A DNA stretch of 64,000 nucleotides from an uncultured Paludibacter sp. (GCA_937927845.1 CALFXE010000127.1:27324-91323); one strand, 5' to 3'; positions 24,228 to 32,016 are shown, counted from the stretch's first letter. Translations and numbers: made by a program. Notes: generated from the letters alone by a model not told the origin.

Positions 24228-27074
24228 ATGAATAGGTTAGCAGTTATCCTGATTTTTATTATTACAAGTACCTTAGTTTTCTCACAGAAATCTATACAAT
24301 CTACTGTTTTTGATGCAAAGAATGGAATGTCTTTAGAACTTGTTACAGTACGATTATTAAATGCCTCTGACTCAACATTAGTTCAGGGGGTACAGACAAA
24401 CAATAAAGGTTGGTTTAGTCTTTCGAAAATAAATCCCGGTAAATACGTGTTGATTGTAAGTTCGGTTGGTTACGAAGAATATAGTGAGAATATCACTATG
24501 GAGCGAAGGGATGTTATTTTGAAGAATATTCAATTAAAAGAGGATGTTCAGCTTTTAAAAGAACTCGAAGTTAAGGATACTGCGGCTCAGTTAGTTGTGA
24601 AAGGTGATACTTTAGAGTATAATGCAACTGCTTTTAAAGTGCAGGAAAATGCTGTTGCAGAAGATTTGTTGAAAAAACTGCCCGGTGTTGAAATTACCCA
24701 AGATGGAAAGATTACCGTCAATGGTCAAGAAATCAAAAAGATAAGAGTTGATGGTAAAAAATTCTTCGATGGTGATTTGGAAATGGCTACAAAAAACCTT
24801 CCGGCAGAAATGATAGAAAAAATCCAAGTCCTGGAACAAAAATCAGATATGGCGAAACTAACTGGTTTCGAAGATGATGATACCGAGCGTATTATTAATC
24901 TTACTACTAAATCTAATCGACGAAAAGGTGTTTTCGGTAGTGTGATGGGTGGTGCAGGTTTAGATACTGAAAATATCGTCAGGTATGATGGTAATGCTAA
25001 TATAAATTTCATGAATGATGATTCACAAACCTCTTTAGTAGTTGGTGCAAATAATGTGAACACCTCACGAAGTGGCAGAGGCAGAGGTGGTTGGGGAGCA
25101 AATAACGGTATTACCGAAACACAAAATTTTGGATTAAATAACAATACCATTGTAAATGAGAAGCTCAAAATAGGTGGCGATGGTTCTTTTAATCATTCGC
25201 AAAACTTTAGCGAAACAAAAGGTACTCAAGAGAGTTATTTGAAAAACTCAATTTTTAACGACTCTACATATAACACTTCTAAAAGCAATCAATACTCTGC
25301 TAATATGCGCTTAGAGGCTGAGTGGAAGCCTGATACGCTTACTACGATTATTCTACAGCCAAATTTGAATTATAGTATGAGCTTTTCTGATAGTTACAGA
25401 GATTATTTATATTTACAGGATTTGGATACTACAAGTTACGGTGATGCACGAAATTCCAGTACAGGCAACACCTTGTCAGCCGGTCTGCGCGTTATTGCAA
25501 GTAGAAAATTTTCTGAAAAGCTTGGGCGCACTTTAACTGCTAATGTATCGTCAGGATTTTCTCAAAGTGATAATGAAAGATACAATTTTTCTACTAAGAC
25601 TTCTGATTCAACTGTTATTGTAAATCAATTTACTTTGAATAAATCCAATAGGTTTAATGTAGATGCAAGAATTTCTTTTGTGGAACCTCTATGGAATAAT
25701 AAGAATATTTTAGAGGCTGTTTTATCTTTTTCTACAACAAATCAGAATAGCTTGAAAGATCAATATAAATCCGATGATTTAACTGCATTTTTCCGCAAAG
25801 ATCCTTTGGCATATACGGCTGATCCGGATAATTATGTTGAAGATTACAGTAATAGTTTTGTAAATAAATTCTATAGAGAAACTGCTGAAATAAATTATAA
25901 ATATTCAGAACAAGATTATAAACTTACTATCGGATTTAAAGCTGAACCATCACAGACATACAGTCAGACCTACTACAAAAACGGTGATATTCGTGATGTT
26001 AGCAATGAAGTGGTAAACTTTGCACCCAACGGTCGCTTTCAATATAATTTTGGCAAGAAAGAGTTTATAAGAATAGATTATAGAGGTAACACACGTCAGC
26101 CTTCCATTAACCAAATGCAACCGGTTAAAAATAATGATAACCTTATGCAAGAAACCGTTGGAAATCCAGCTTTAAATCCATCTTTTTCTAATTATATGAG
26201 ATTGATGTACAGTACTTTTAATGAAAAAACTTTTTCTTCTTTCAGTACATGGTTGTCAGGCGATTTCGTAAAAGATGAATTAGTTACAAACAGAATATAT
26301 GATAATACGGGTAAGCAATATACTCAAACAGTAAACTCCAATGAATTGCCGGTTTCTTTCAATGGTAATATTATGTTTAATACTCCAATAATTCAGAAGC
26401 GTTTACATTTTAACACAAGTACCAATGTGGGATATAATACCAATTATGGTTACACTTCAAAAGGCGTAGACACAGATGCTATTGATATAGATAATCTGCA
26501 TTTGGGAGATTTAAGTTTTACTCGTAGATATAATGCACAGGAGCAGTTATCATTGACGTTTACACATGATGTTATCGAATTGGGTGGGAGAGGAGTTATA
26601 AGATATTCTAATTCGTTAAATAATTTAAGTGACAGGTTGACTGAAACTTTCGATTGGACAATAAGAGGAAATATAGTAGTCAGACTACCATATGATATTA
26701 CATTAAATAGCGATTTAAATTATTCTGACAGAAGAGGCTATTCTAATTTTGATCAGTCGGAACTTTTATGGAATGCCTCAATTGATAAATCATTATTTAA
26801 AAGTCGTGGAGTGTTATCGTTGAAATGGAATGATATTCTTCGTCAACAATTGAATATCAGACAAGTTGTAGGTGATAATTCAGTTTCTTTTACGAAATAC
26901 AACACTCTGACATCATATTTCTTAGTTAGCTTCAGTTATAAACTTAGAAGTTTTGGAGGAGGAGGTAGAGGTGAAAGAACTGAAGGTGAGCGGTTTGGAC
27001 CGGGTATGATGCGAGGAGGCGGTCAGGGTGGAATGAGAGGCGGGGGTACACCTCCCGGACCACCGGTTTTCTAA
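24228..27074 (+). CDS. Outer membrane beta-barrel protein with carboxypeptidase-regulatory-like domain (TonB-receptor-like)
   Basis: I prefer ATG 24228, which begins a signal peptide (MNRLAVILIFIITSTLVFS); an ATG at 24198 adds ten residues. The mature protein starts with a CarboxypepD_reg-like beta-sandwich (QSTVFDAKNGMSLELVTVRL). A plug-like region follows (LLKKLPGVEITQDGKITVNG, then KKFFDGDLEMATKNLPAEMI), then a roughly 700-residue barrel. It ends in a Gly/Arg/Pro-rich tail (MRGGGQGGMRGGGTPPGPP). It belongs to the outer-membrane beta-barrel family related to TonB-dependent receptors, with unknown ligand. It converges on the Lrp/AsnC gene, 6 bp from stop to stop. Confidence 0.85.
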   Translation: MNRLAVILIFIITSTLVFSQKSIQSTVFDAKNGMSLELVTVRLLNASDSTLVQGVQTNNKGWFSLSKINPGKYVLIVSSVGYEEYSENITMERRDVILKNIQLKEDVQLLKELEVKDTAAQLVVKGDTLEYNATAFKVQENAVAEDLLKKLPGVEITQDGKITVNGQEIKKIRVDGKKFFDGDLEMATKNLPAEMIEKIQVLEQKSDMAKLTGFEDDDTERIINLTTKSNRRKGVFGSVMGGAGLDTENIVRYDGNANINFMNDDSQTSLVVGANNVNTSRSGRGRGGWGANNGITETQNFGLNNNTIVNEKLKIGGDGSFNHSQNFSETKGTQESYLKNSIFNDSTYNTSKSNQYSANMRLEAEWKPDTLTTIILQPNLNYSMSFSDSYRDYLYLQDLDTTSYGDARNSSTGNTLSAGLRVIASRKFSEKLGRTLTANVSSGFSQSDNERYNFSTKTSDSTVIVNQFTLNKSNRFNVDARISFVEPLWNNKNILEAVLSFSTTNQNSLKDQYKSDDLTAFFRKDPLAYTADPDNYVEDYSNSFVNKFYRETAEINYKYSEQDYKLTIGFKAEPSQTYSQTYYKNGDIRDVSNEVVNFAPNGRFQYNFGKKEFIRIDYRGNTRQPSINQMQPVKNNDNLMQETVGNPALNPSFSNYMRLMYSTFNEKTFSSFSTWLSGDFVKDELVTNRIYDNTGKQYTQTVNSNELPVSFNGNIMFNTPIIQKRLHFNTSTNVGYNTNYGYTSKGVDTDAIDIDNLHLGDLSFTRRYNAQEQLSLTFTHDVIELGGRGVIRYSNSLNNLSDRLTETFDWTIRGNIVVRLPYDITLNSDLNYSDRRGYSNFDQSELLWNASIDKSLFKSRGVLSLKWNDILRQQLNIRQVVGDNSVSFTKYNTLTSYFLVSFSYKLRSFGGGGRGERTEGERFGPGMMRGGGQGGMRGGGTPPGPPVF

Positions 27075-27080
27075 TAGCTT

Positions 27081-27566
27081 TTACTCCTCATTTTCAGTAG
27101 TTTTAAACACTGTAAGTTGACGATTAAACACTTCATTTAATGAAATCTGAAAAGTTTCGGTATTTGATATTCCACTAATTTTTGTAACTCTATCAACTAT
27201 TATTTGCAATAAGTGCTTATTGTCTCGAGCATATATCTTAATGAAAAATGAATACTTTCCCGTTGAATAATGACATTCAACAATTTCCGGAATATTTTGT
27301 AATTCTTCAGCTACTTTAGCAAAAGATTTAATATCGGATAAGGTGATACCGATAAATGCACAGGTTTGATAGCCAACCTTATAGTTGTCAATCACAAACT
27401 GTGAACCCTTAATTATCCCACTATTTTTTAATTTCTGTATACGTTGATGAATTGCTGCACCTGAAACATTACATTCTCTTGCTATTTCTAAAAAAGGTAT
27501 ACGTGCATCTTTTGATATAAACTCTAATATTTTCTTATCTAAACTATCAATTTTTTCGCTTGTCAT
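27081..27566 (-). CDS. Lrp/AsnC family transcriptional regulator
   Basis: A 161-residue feast/famine regulator. The N-terminal winged HTH is clear: LDKKILEFISKDARIPFLEI, then ARECNVSGAAIHQRIQKLKN. The C-terminal RAM ligand-binding domain (about residues 70-145) has GYQTCAFIGITL, PEIVECHYSTGKYSFFIKIY and ISLNEVFNRQLTVF. It would bind amino acids and control metabolism; the targets are unknown. It is the last backbone gene before the accessory island, and the repeat mosaic begins about 150 bp beyond its start. Confidence 0.92.
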   Translation of the reverse strand: MTSEKIDSLDKKILEFISKDARIPFLEIARECNVSGAAIHQRIQKLKNSGIIKGSQFVIDNYKVGYQTCAFIGITLSDIKSFAKVAEELQNIPEIVECHYSTGKYSFFIKIYARDNKHLLQIIVDRVTKISGISNTETFQISLNEVFNRQLTVFKTTENEE

Positions 27567-27720
27567 GGATATGTAATTAAATTTGATACAAAAGTATGAT
27601 TTTTTTATCCATTTATGAAATACTCACTCTAATTATAAACGAAAATTTATAATGCACTTTTATGTGTCATGTATGCTATTTTAGTTAGCCTTTTAAAAAT
27701 GCTTATTGTAGCTATTCAGA

Positions 27721-27866
27721 GAAGTCGTCTTGACTTTTCACATCAACCGACTTTGCGAAGCCAAAGGAGCGACTGAGGGAACTCCCAATCAGCCGCAGTG
27801 GGTTAGATAACGCGAAGTGAGGTAACTCCTGTGCTATTGTAGTCGGTTGGATAGCGAGCAGCAAGA
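27721..27866. repeat. Mosaic intergenic repeat, copy A (left border of island)
   Basis: It begins with a 26-bp end module (27721-27746, starting GAAGTCGTCTTGACTTTTCA). It contains a 63-bp core (27755-27817) identical to 37797-37859, and ends with a GTAGTCGGTTGGATAGCGAG module. Part of 27812-27866 recurs inverted at 29429-29476. The end module recurs at 63822-63847 (same strand, identical) and inverted at 37889-37914 (2 mismatches). Confidence 0.85.
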
Positions 27867-28177
27867 GAATCCCCTCTATCTAAAAAATTATCTGAAAACC
27901 GCTTCTTAAAATTAAAAAGAAAGTTTGAATAGTAAATTTCTAAATCCATTTAGACAAACAAAATAATCTTTCTAAATACATTTAGCTAAAAACATCATTT
28001 TCTCTAATTGCATTTCGTAAAAAAGGATTTTGAGTAAATAGATATACGGCGACATTGAAGTTGTAGGTGTTGTAGATATTACTTGTATCACGTATTACCG
28101 ACGTATCAAAATCGACAATAAAAACTAAATATATGTTAAATTAAATCCAGAAATATGTCTTTTCAAATCACAATTTA

Positions 28178-28185
28178 TACATTTG
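28178..28185 (+). promoter_or_regulatory. -7 promoter box of the HU-like gene
   Basis: TACATTTG matches TAnnTTTG and lies 77 bp before the start codon at 28263. Confidence 0.5.
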
Positions 28186-28262
28186 CACACTTAATCGGGA
28201 AAATGAAAAATGACCTGATAATAATTTAAATTTATATTGTTTTACTACCTAAAACTCATGTT

Positions 28263-28964
28263 ATGATTAAGTATATGCTTGTTGAGAATGCTATTACAGC
28301 AGAAACCGAATCCTGCTATGCCGTTGTTTCAAGTCCGGGAACCAAAAAACTTGACGACATCATCACCCACATGATAAATGAAGGTTCCGGTCTTACACGT
28401 CCGCAAGCAATGGCTTATTTCGAGAGACTTACACAATCAGTAATACATTTTGCTAATCAGGGCTATAGCATTGCGACTCCCCTATTTCGGACACGCCCCA
28501 CTATTTGTGGTACGTTTAACAGTAAAGAAGATAAATTCGACCCCAAACGCCATCAGATTAAAATTCGAGGAATGGAGGGTCAACGATTACGGGAAATGCC
28601 TATAAAAATCACTAAGATCGTGAAGATAACAGATTCTAAGCAATCACCGGTTCTATACACGTTCACAGATATTTGCAGCGAAACAAAAAATAAAACAATC
28701 ACAGTCGGAGGAATTGGAATGTTAAGTGGCAAACGACTGCGCATAGATACAAAAGATCCCAGGTTAGGATTGTTCTTTGTTCCGACTGATGCTCCTGAAG
28801 ATAAAATCAGAGTAAATCTATATTCCTACAATAAACCTTCAGAAATACACTTTCAGATACCTGAATTGGCGGCGGGAGAATATAATCTTATAGTGCAGAC
28901 TTTGTCGCGTAACGGCAAAGACATTCTGAGCGGTAAATTAAAGGAAAGTCTAAAAATAAGCTAA
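28263..28964 (+). CDS. HU/IHF-like DNA-binding protein with C-terminal DUF4469-like domain
   Basis: A 233-residue protein. Residues 1-125 have the divergent HU/IHF-like fold of Bacteroidales (IITHMINEGSGLTRPQAMAY, FERLTQSVIHFANQGYSIAT, RPTICGTFNSKEDKFDP). Residues 135-230 form an immunoglobulin-like C-terminal domain of the DUF4469 type (NKTITVGGIGMLSGKRLRID, LGLFFVPTDAPED, AGEYNLIVQTLSRNGKDIL). It is predicted to bind DNA or nucleoprotein; the cellular role is unknown. It stands alone, and two arrays of 22-bp-period repeats start 79 bp after its stop. Mosaic repeat fragments in opposite orientation flank the gene. Confidence 0.8.
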   Translation: MIKYMLVENAITAETESCYAVVSSPGTKKLDDIITHMINEGSGLTRPQAMAYFERLTQSVIHFANQGYSIATPLFRTRPTICGTFNSKEDKFDPKRHQIKIRGMEGQRLREMPIKITKIVKITDSKQSPVLYTFTDICSETKNKTITVGGIGMLSGKRLRIDTKDPRLGLFFVPTDAPEDKIRVNLYSYNKPSEIHFQIPELAAGEYNLIVQTLSRNGKDILSGKLKESLKIS

Positions 28965-29042
28965 TTAACCGGCAACTTAAAGCTTATTCATAGTATATCA
29001 GTAGTATTCTTACTTATAGTGCGGGTTATCGGTAACATATCT

Positions 29043-29174
29043 ACAGGTGCTCTGCACAACAATTACCGATGCTCCGTAAATGCCTTACCGATGCTCTACA
29101 ATTACTCCACAGATGCTCCGCAGTTACTTTACCGATAATCCGCAAATAGACTACCGATAGTCGGCAGTAAGTCT
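29043..29174. repeat. Array of six 22-bp direct repeats
   Basis: Units start at 29043, 29065, 29087, 29109, 29131 and 29153, all exactly 22 bp. Rough consensus ACCGATGCTCCGCAATTACT plus two variable bases. The first half (ACCGAT-GCTCCG) is conserved, the second half varies. 22 bp is close to two helical turns, so the conserved half repeats on one DNA face. Confidence 0.85.
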
Positions 29175-29192
29175 ATAAAGGGATTAAATAGG

Positions 29193-29258
29193 CAATTTAC
29201 AGTGCTTAAATCATCAATTTGCAGTGCTTAAATCATCGATTTACAGTAAGCATTCTTA
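29193..29258. repeat. Second 22-bp-period array with a different unit
   Basis: Units at 29193-29214 and 29215-29236 (CAATTTACAGTGCTTAAATC plus AT) differ at one base. A third, partial unit follows from 29237 (CGATTTACAGTAAG). The period equals that of the neighbouring array although the sequence is unrelated. Confidence 0.8.
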
Positions 29259-29293
29259 AAAAAGCAATGGGTAAGTTGGTCTGCAATCCATCT

Positions 29294-29417
29294 TGAATCC
29301 GAAGGATTCATATGTTTGTAGATGTGTATCAATAACATATAACATTAGACCCCTATTCGGGGTCGTACCATTTATACCATTCGTTATTTTCTATAAATAT
29401 ATTATCCCTTTGGGATA
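29294..29417. repeat. Three hairpins at 54-55 bp spacing
   Basis: Three short perfect palindromes with different stems: TGAATCC-gaa-GGATTCA (29294-29310), GACCCC-tattc-GGGGTC (29348-29364) and TATCCC-ttt-GGGATA (29403-29417). Start-to-start distances are 54 and 55 bp. Spacers are AT-rich. Stem sequences differ while base pairing is kept. Confidence 0.8.
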
Positions 29418-29428
29418 AAGAGACACTG

Positions 29429-29510
29429 CTCGTTATCCAGCCGATTGCAACTGCACAGGAGTTCCCTCACTTAGCTACGTTCGTTCGTGAGGACACGCTC
29501 GTTTGACAAT
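29429..29510. repeat. Mosaic intergenic repeat, copy B (inverted fragment)
   Basis: 29429-29476, read on the minus strand, matches the right part of copy A (AAGTGAGG-ACTCCTGTGC, then GGATAACGAGCAG). It continues into GTTCGTTCGTGAGGACACGC, the module also found at about 37605-37625 and in the copy at the right end of the window. Confidence 0.75.
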
Positions 29511-29535
29511 AGTGTAAGATGAAAAGTTTTTACAT

Positions 29536-29571
29536 TTTGTGCAAAAATATCGTTTTAATTTTTTAAGTTTG
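29536..29571 (+). promoter_or_regulatory. Island promoter, copy a (probably weakened)
   Basis: -7 box TAAGTTTG (29564-29571) lies in a stretch identical to the promoter at 31968-31999 from the ATATCG motif onward, apart from one base after the -7 box. The upstream TTTTG (29535-29539) is 24 bp from the -7 box because of extra bases, against 20 bp in the other copies. It drives only a truncated remnant. Confidence 0.65.
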
Positions 29572-29588
29572 CAAACGATACTTCACAA

Positions 29589-29651
29589 ATGAAAATACAG
29601 GAAATGAGTAAAAGAGAAAATAGGAGATTTTTAAGGGAGAATAAACGATGA
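29589..29651 (+). pseudogene. Remnant of an M23-like gene: 5' leader fused to the 3' tail
   Basis: A 20-codon frame MKIQEMSKRENRRFLRENKR starts right after a copy of the promoter of the 32034 gene. It matches the last 20 codons of that gene (MKMEEMSKREKKKFTKNKQL, 32853-32915). The upstream flank matches the leader of the same gene (CTTCACAAATGAAAAT at 32010-32025). So a paralogue lost its whole body, joined at the shared AAATGAAAAT. It is probably non-functional, although a 20-residue peptide could still be translated. Confidence 0.7.
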
Positions 29652-29766
29652 AGTCCCCTTCACATATCTTGTATCTGAATTTCGTATGTATATTCACAAA
29701 TATAAGTCTTTCTATACTCTAATTACACTGTCCTTTATTGGTAATTTGAAGATAGATGAGATACAG

Positions 29767-30128
29767 TCAGTATTTTGTAAGTTCGTCTAATGTTAAATCA
29801 AATAAATTTTTCCCTTTTACAAAATCAAACAAAGTCAGGCGACGAATTTGATAGTAACTTAATAACCAGTAGGCTTTTAAGGTATTAATATAGTTTCTAT
29901 GTGCCTCACGCTGACGGTTCATAGTAAGGGTCAGACTATTTACATCTGATTTTCCAACGATGAATCGTTGTTTAGTTGTATTGTATGCACCTGCAGCCAA
30001 AGTAATAGCTTTTTTAATCCCCAATCCAGCATTGGTATTGTGATTCCGACATTTATCACTTCTTGTTGTGAGGGATTATTATAAATACCATAAAAATAGT
30101 TTAAAATTTGTTTGCGAATATCGACTTT
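29767..30128 (-). pseudogene. TolC-family outer membrane efflux protein, C-terminal remnant with frameshift
   Basis: Two frames together give the end of a TolC-like protein. From 30128 one frame reads KVDIRKQILNYFYGIYNNPS, then QQEVINVGITIPMLDWG, the conserved strand before the barrel-proximal helix. The other frame (to 29767) reads AYNTTKQRFIVGKSDVNSLT followed by REAHRNYINTLKAYWLLSYY, the final helices, and ends LFDFVKGKNLF. The helix that normally lies between is missing, so a deletion with frameshift joined them. The N-terminal 300 residues are absent. TolC partners of peptide exporters are expected beside C39-type transporters, which fits the C39 fragment 1.4 kb away. Confidence 0.78.
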
Positions 30129-30142
30129 TTATTTTTACTTTG
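30111..30142 (+). promoter_or_regulatory. Island promoter, copy b (before 30269/30628 genes)
   Basis: -33 region TTTGCGAATATCG (30111-30123) and -7 box TTACTTTG (30135-30142), 20 bp apart. The upstream 13-mer differs at one position from that of copy c (TTTGCAAATATCG at 31968). It points to the hypothetical and methyltransferase genes. Confidence 0.65.
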
Positions 30143-30268
30143 CATAGGTTTTTATAGTTAATTTTAAATAATTAAATCAAATGAAATATAGATATACAAT
30201 AATCATCTGTTTTAAAATATGGGAAAGTTATTCAGGACAATCCTGATTTATTTGGAGCTACAGAGCCA

Positions 30269-30604
30269 ATGAATATGTCATACAATCGTATCAAAAGTAA
30301 CTTTAAATATGGGAAACTTTTAAGTGCAGCTTCGGAGCAAGACATTGAAGATTTGAAAATGATGCTTCATTATTATCCGAGAGAAGAGGCCCGGTCATTA
30401 TTTAACGCTGATTATATGTTGTCTTATCCATACAACATGGCAGGAATGGTTTGCAAGGAAAACTTAACTCGCGCAAGAGGCGTGGTAATCGGCAAAGATG
30501 GAATGGATATATTTTTATATTTCATAATGTCAGACACCGGCATCAAAGACTTTGATCAATATCTTACAGACTTTAAAGGTACTTTTTGGTTCAAGGATAA
30601 ATAA
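30269..30604 (+). CDS. Hypothetical protein (possibly frameshifted at its 5' end)
   Basis: I do not recognise this 111-residue protein. It is acidic to neutral with no clear signal or membrane segment, and contains ARGVVIGKDGMDIFLYFIMS. The frame is open upstream from 30203 without a start codon (SSVLKYGKVIQDNPDLFGAT), while an ATG at 30181 in another frame reads MKYRYTIIICF before going out of frame near 30212. The two may once have been one protein with a KYGK element repeated (VLKYGK, FKYGKL). It lies 24 bp upstream of the methyltransferase gene and shares the island promoter b. No function can be assigned. Confidence 0.55.
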   Translation: MNMSYNRIKSNFKYGKLLSAASEQDIEDLKMMLHYYPREEARSLFNADYMLSYPYNMAGMVCKENLTRARGVVIGKDGMDIFLYFIMSDTGIKDFDQYLTDFKGTFWFKDK

Positions 30605-30627
30605 AACTTTAATTCGATATAGTAACA

Positions 30628-31383
30628 ATGTGGATCAAAGATGATTACACGCGAAGACTTCATTTTCTGAATATTGTATCTAATGTTGATCGATTTGTAG
30701 AACAATTCCGGTTAATACCTGATGACTTAATATATGATGAAGTCTATATGGAAAGGTTTGTCATTGAAAAAATAGGATTAAACAATGAAGCCTTAAATGA
30801 ACAGCCGGTAGAATTGTCAGAATACTATGGAACAGGTCTATATGTTTGGCAAAATCCAAAACAATTTTCAAAATACTTGATTTGGTTATTGAATAACGCT
30901 CAAAAATACTCGTCTTACCTTGAAATTGGATGTCGATGGGGCGGTACATTTATCGCTACTTGTGAAGTATTACGTAGATCAAATCCAAACTTTAAAACAG
31001 CTATAGCTATAGATTTGATGGAGAAAACACCCTTTATTGAACGATATATAGAAATATCTCAAAATGACAATTTTGAGATACATTATTTTCAAGGTTCTTC
31101 AAGATCAGAGCAGTTTATTGAGTTAATAAAGAAACAAAAACCCGAGATTTCTTTTATTGATGGTGATCATAGGATTATGGGTGCTTTACAAGATTATATG
31201 CTTGTAAGGGACTATTCTAAGATAATAGTACATCATGACATTTTCTCCGATGCTTGCCAAGAAACAACATTTTTGTGGGACTGCTTAAAGAAATTGGAGA
31301 AGACTAAGAACTATATTGAATTTATAGAGCAATATCCATCTGTCAAAGGAAAGTATTTGGGTATAGGCGTATTATTTGATTAG
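30628..31383 (+). CDS. Class I SAM-dependent methyltransferase (CmcI/Methyltransf_24-like)
   Basis: A 251-residue cytosolic protein. The SAM-binding start YLEIGCRWGGTF (about residues 95-106), AIAIDLMEKTP with the acidic residue after strand 2, and the EISFIDGDHRIMGALQDYML motif (about 172-191) match the methyltransferase group related to cephalosporin hydroxylase CmcI and rhamnosyl O-methyltransferases. HHDIF near residue 203 could help bind metal. Such enzymes methylate sugars or small molecules, so it could decorate the glycan that the nearby glycosyltransferase would attach. That link is inference from neighbourhood. Confidence 0.75.
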   Translation: MWIKDDYTRRLHFLNIVSNVDRFVEQFRLIPDDLIYDEVYMERFVIEKIGLNNEALNEQPVELSEYYGTGLYVWQNPKQFSKYLIWLLNNAQKYSSYLEIGCRWGGTFIATCEVLRRSNPNFKTAIAIDLMEKTPFIERYIEISQNDNFEIHYFQGSSRSEQFIELIKKQKPEISFIDGDHRIMGALQDYMLVRDYSKIIVHHDIFSDACQETTFLWDCLKKLEKTKNYIEFIEQYPSVKGKYLGIGVLFD

Positions 31384-31505
31384 TAATTTTATTAAGTTAG
31401 GCAATATGAATTAGGTGAGAATATAAAGTTCAGTCATCAGTACTTGATCGTACATCAATATTCCAATTGTAGGCAGATTAAAAAGTTCGGGCAACGCACC
31501 GCTTT

Positions 31506-31946
31506 TCAAAACGAACCAAAATTACTCATTGGTTCTAAAGCCATCAAGATACCATATTTTCCATCGTCTTTATACCATTTATCTACAAATTCCCGATGAG
31601 TATAGTCAATATGTCCTATAGCAGGATCGGAGACCATGACTTTGTTTTCTGTAATATGATAAACAACAATAAAATGATCATTATTCCAATGTGCTATAGC
31701 TGGAAGTGTTACCTTGTCTACTAAATCCTTTAAAGTAATCTGTATTGCAATTGTACGTAATCCTATTTTTTCTGCTGCATGGCTTATATCCATCAATGAA
31801 ACGCCGTCTTTGGTCATCCCACATAAATCTTGTAAATATTGAAGAGGATAATCTTTACCATAATATTGAGCAATAATTTTTAAACAGGCAGGACCACAGT
31901 TTCTAGCATCTAATTGAAACTCATGAGGAAATAATTGAATTGACAT
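31506..31946 (-). CDS. C39 family peptidase domain, stand-alone (ABC transporter part missing)
   Basis: A 146-residue protein equal to the N-terminal peptidase domain of bacteriocin-type ABC exporters (PCAT). The catalytic set is intact: Cys17 in DARNCGPACLKII, His91 in HWNNDHFIVVY and Asp107 in VSDPAIG. C39 domains cut leaders after a double glycine. Normally about 550 residues of membrane and ATPase domains follow; here the frame stops after MALEPMSNFGSF and no transporter sequence follows. It may be a retained fragment of a decayed exporter or a free leader peptidase for the GG-leader protein encoded 1 kb away, divergently. Confidence 0.85.
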   Translation of the reverse strand: MSIQLFPHEFQLDARNCGPACLKIIAQYYGKDYPLQYLQDLCGMTKDGVSLMDISHAAEKIGLRTIAIQITLKDLVDKVTLPAIAHWNNDHFIVVYHITENKVMVSDPAIGHIDYTHREFVDKWYKDDGKYGILMALEPMSNFGSF

Positions 31947-31967
31947 ACATAAATATTGTTAAAATTA

Positions 31968-31999
31968 TTTGCAAATATCGTTTTAATTTTTTAAGTTTG
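31968..31999 (+). promoter_or_regulatory. Island promoter, copy c (before the M23-like/GG-leader operon)
   Basis: TTTGCAAATATCG (31968-31980) with TTTG as -33, and TAAGTTTG (31992-31999) as -7, 20 bp apart: a near-ideal Bacteroidetes promoter. It drives 32034-37543 and lies between that operon and the divergent C39 gene. Confidence 0.75.
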
Positions 32000-32016
32000 C
32001 AAACGATGCTTCACAA

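Larger units (their letters stand above)
27567..28262. other. 696-bp intergenic region at the left island border
   Basis: There is no convincing coding sequence. It holds the mosaic repeat copy A (27721-27866), then about 300 bp of AT-rich DNA with ATTTAGACAAACAAAATAAT-type runs, and a -7 box (28178-28185) for the HU-like gene. Confidence 0.7.
28965..29535. other. Repeat-rich intergenic region
   Basis: Non-coding on both strands. In order it contains the 22-bp arrays (29043-29174 and 29193-29258), three evenly spaced hairpins (29294-29417) and an inverted fragment of the mosaic repeat (29429-29510), each listed separately. Confidence 0.75.

Noticed and set aside
29043..29258. Possible CRISPR array or coding repeat
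   Set aside because: Units are directly adjacent at 22 bp with no unique spacers; neither strand keeps a long open frame with a credible start.
31384..31505. Possible continuation of the C39 gene into an ABC transporter on the minus strand
   Set aside because: In frame it stops at once. One other frame is open for about 35 codons (containing LPELFNLPTIGILMYDQVLM) but I could not match it to a transporter or any family with confidence.
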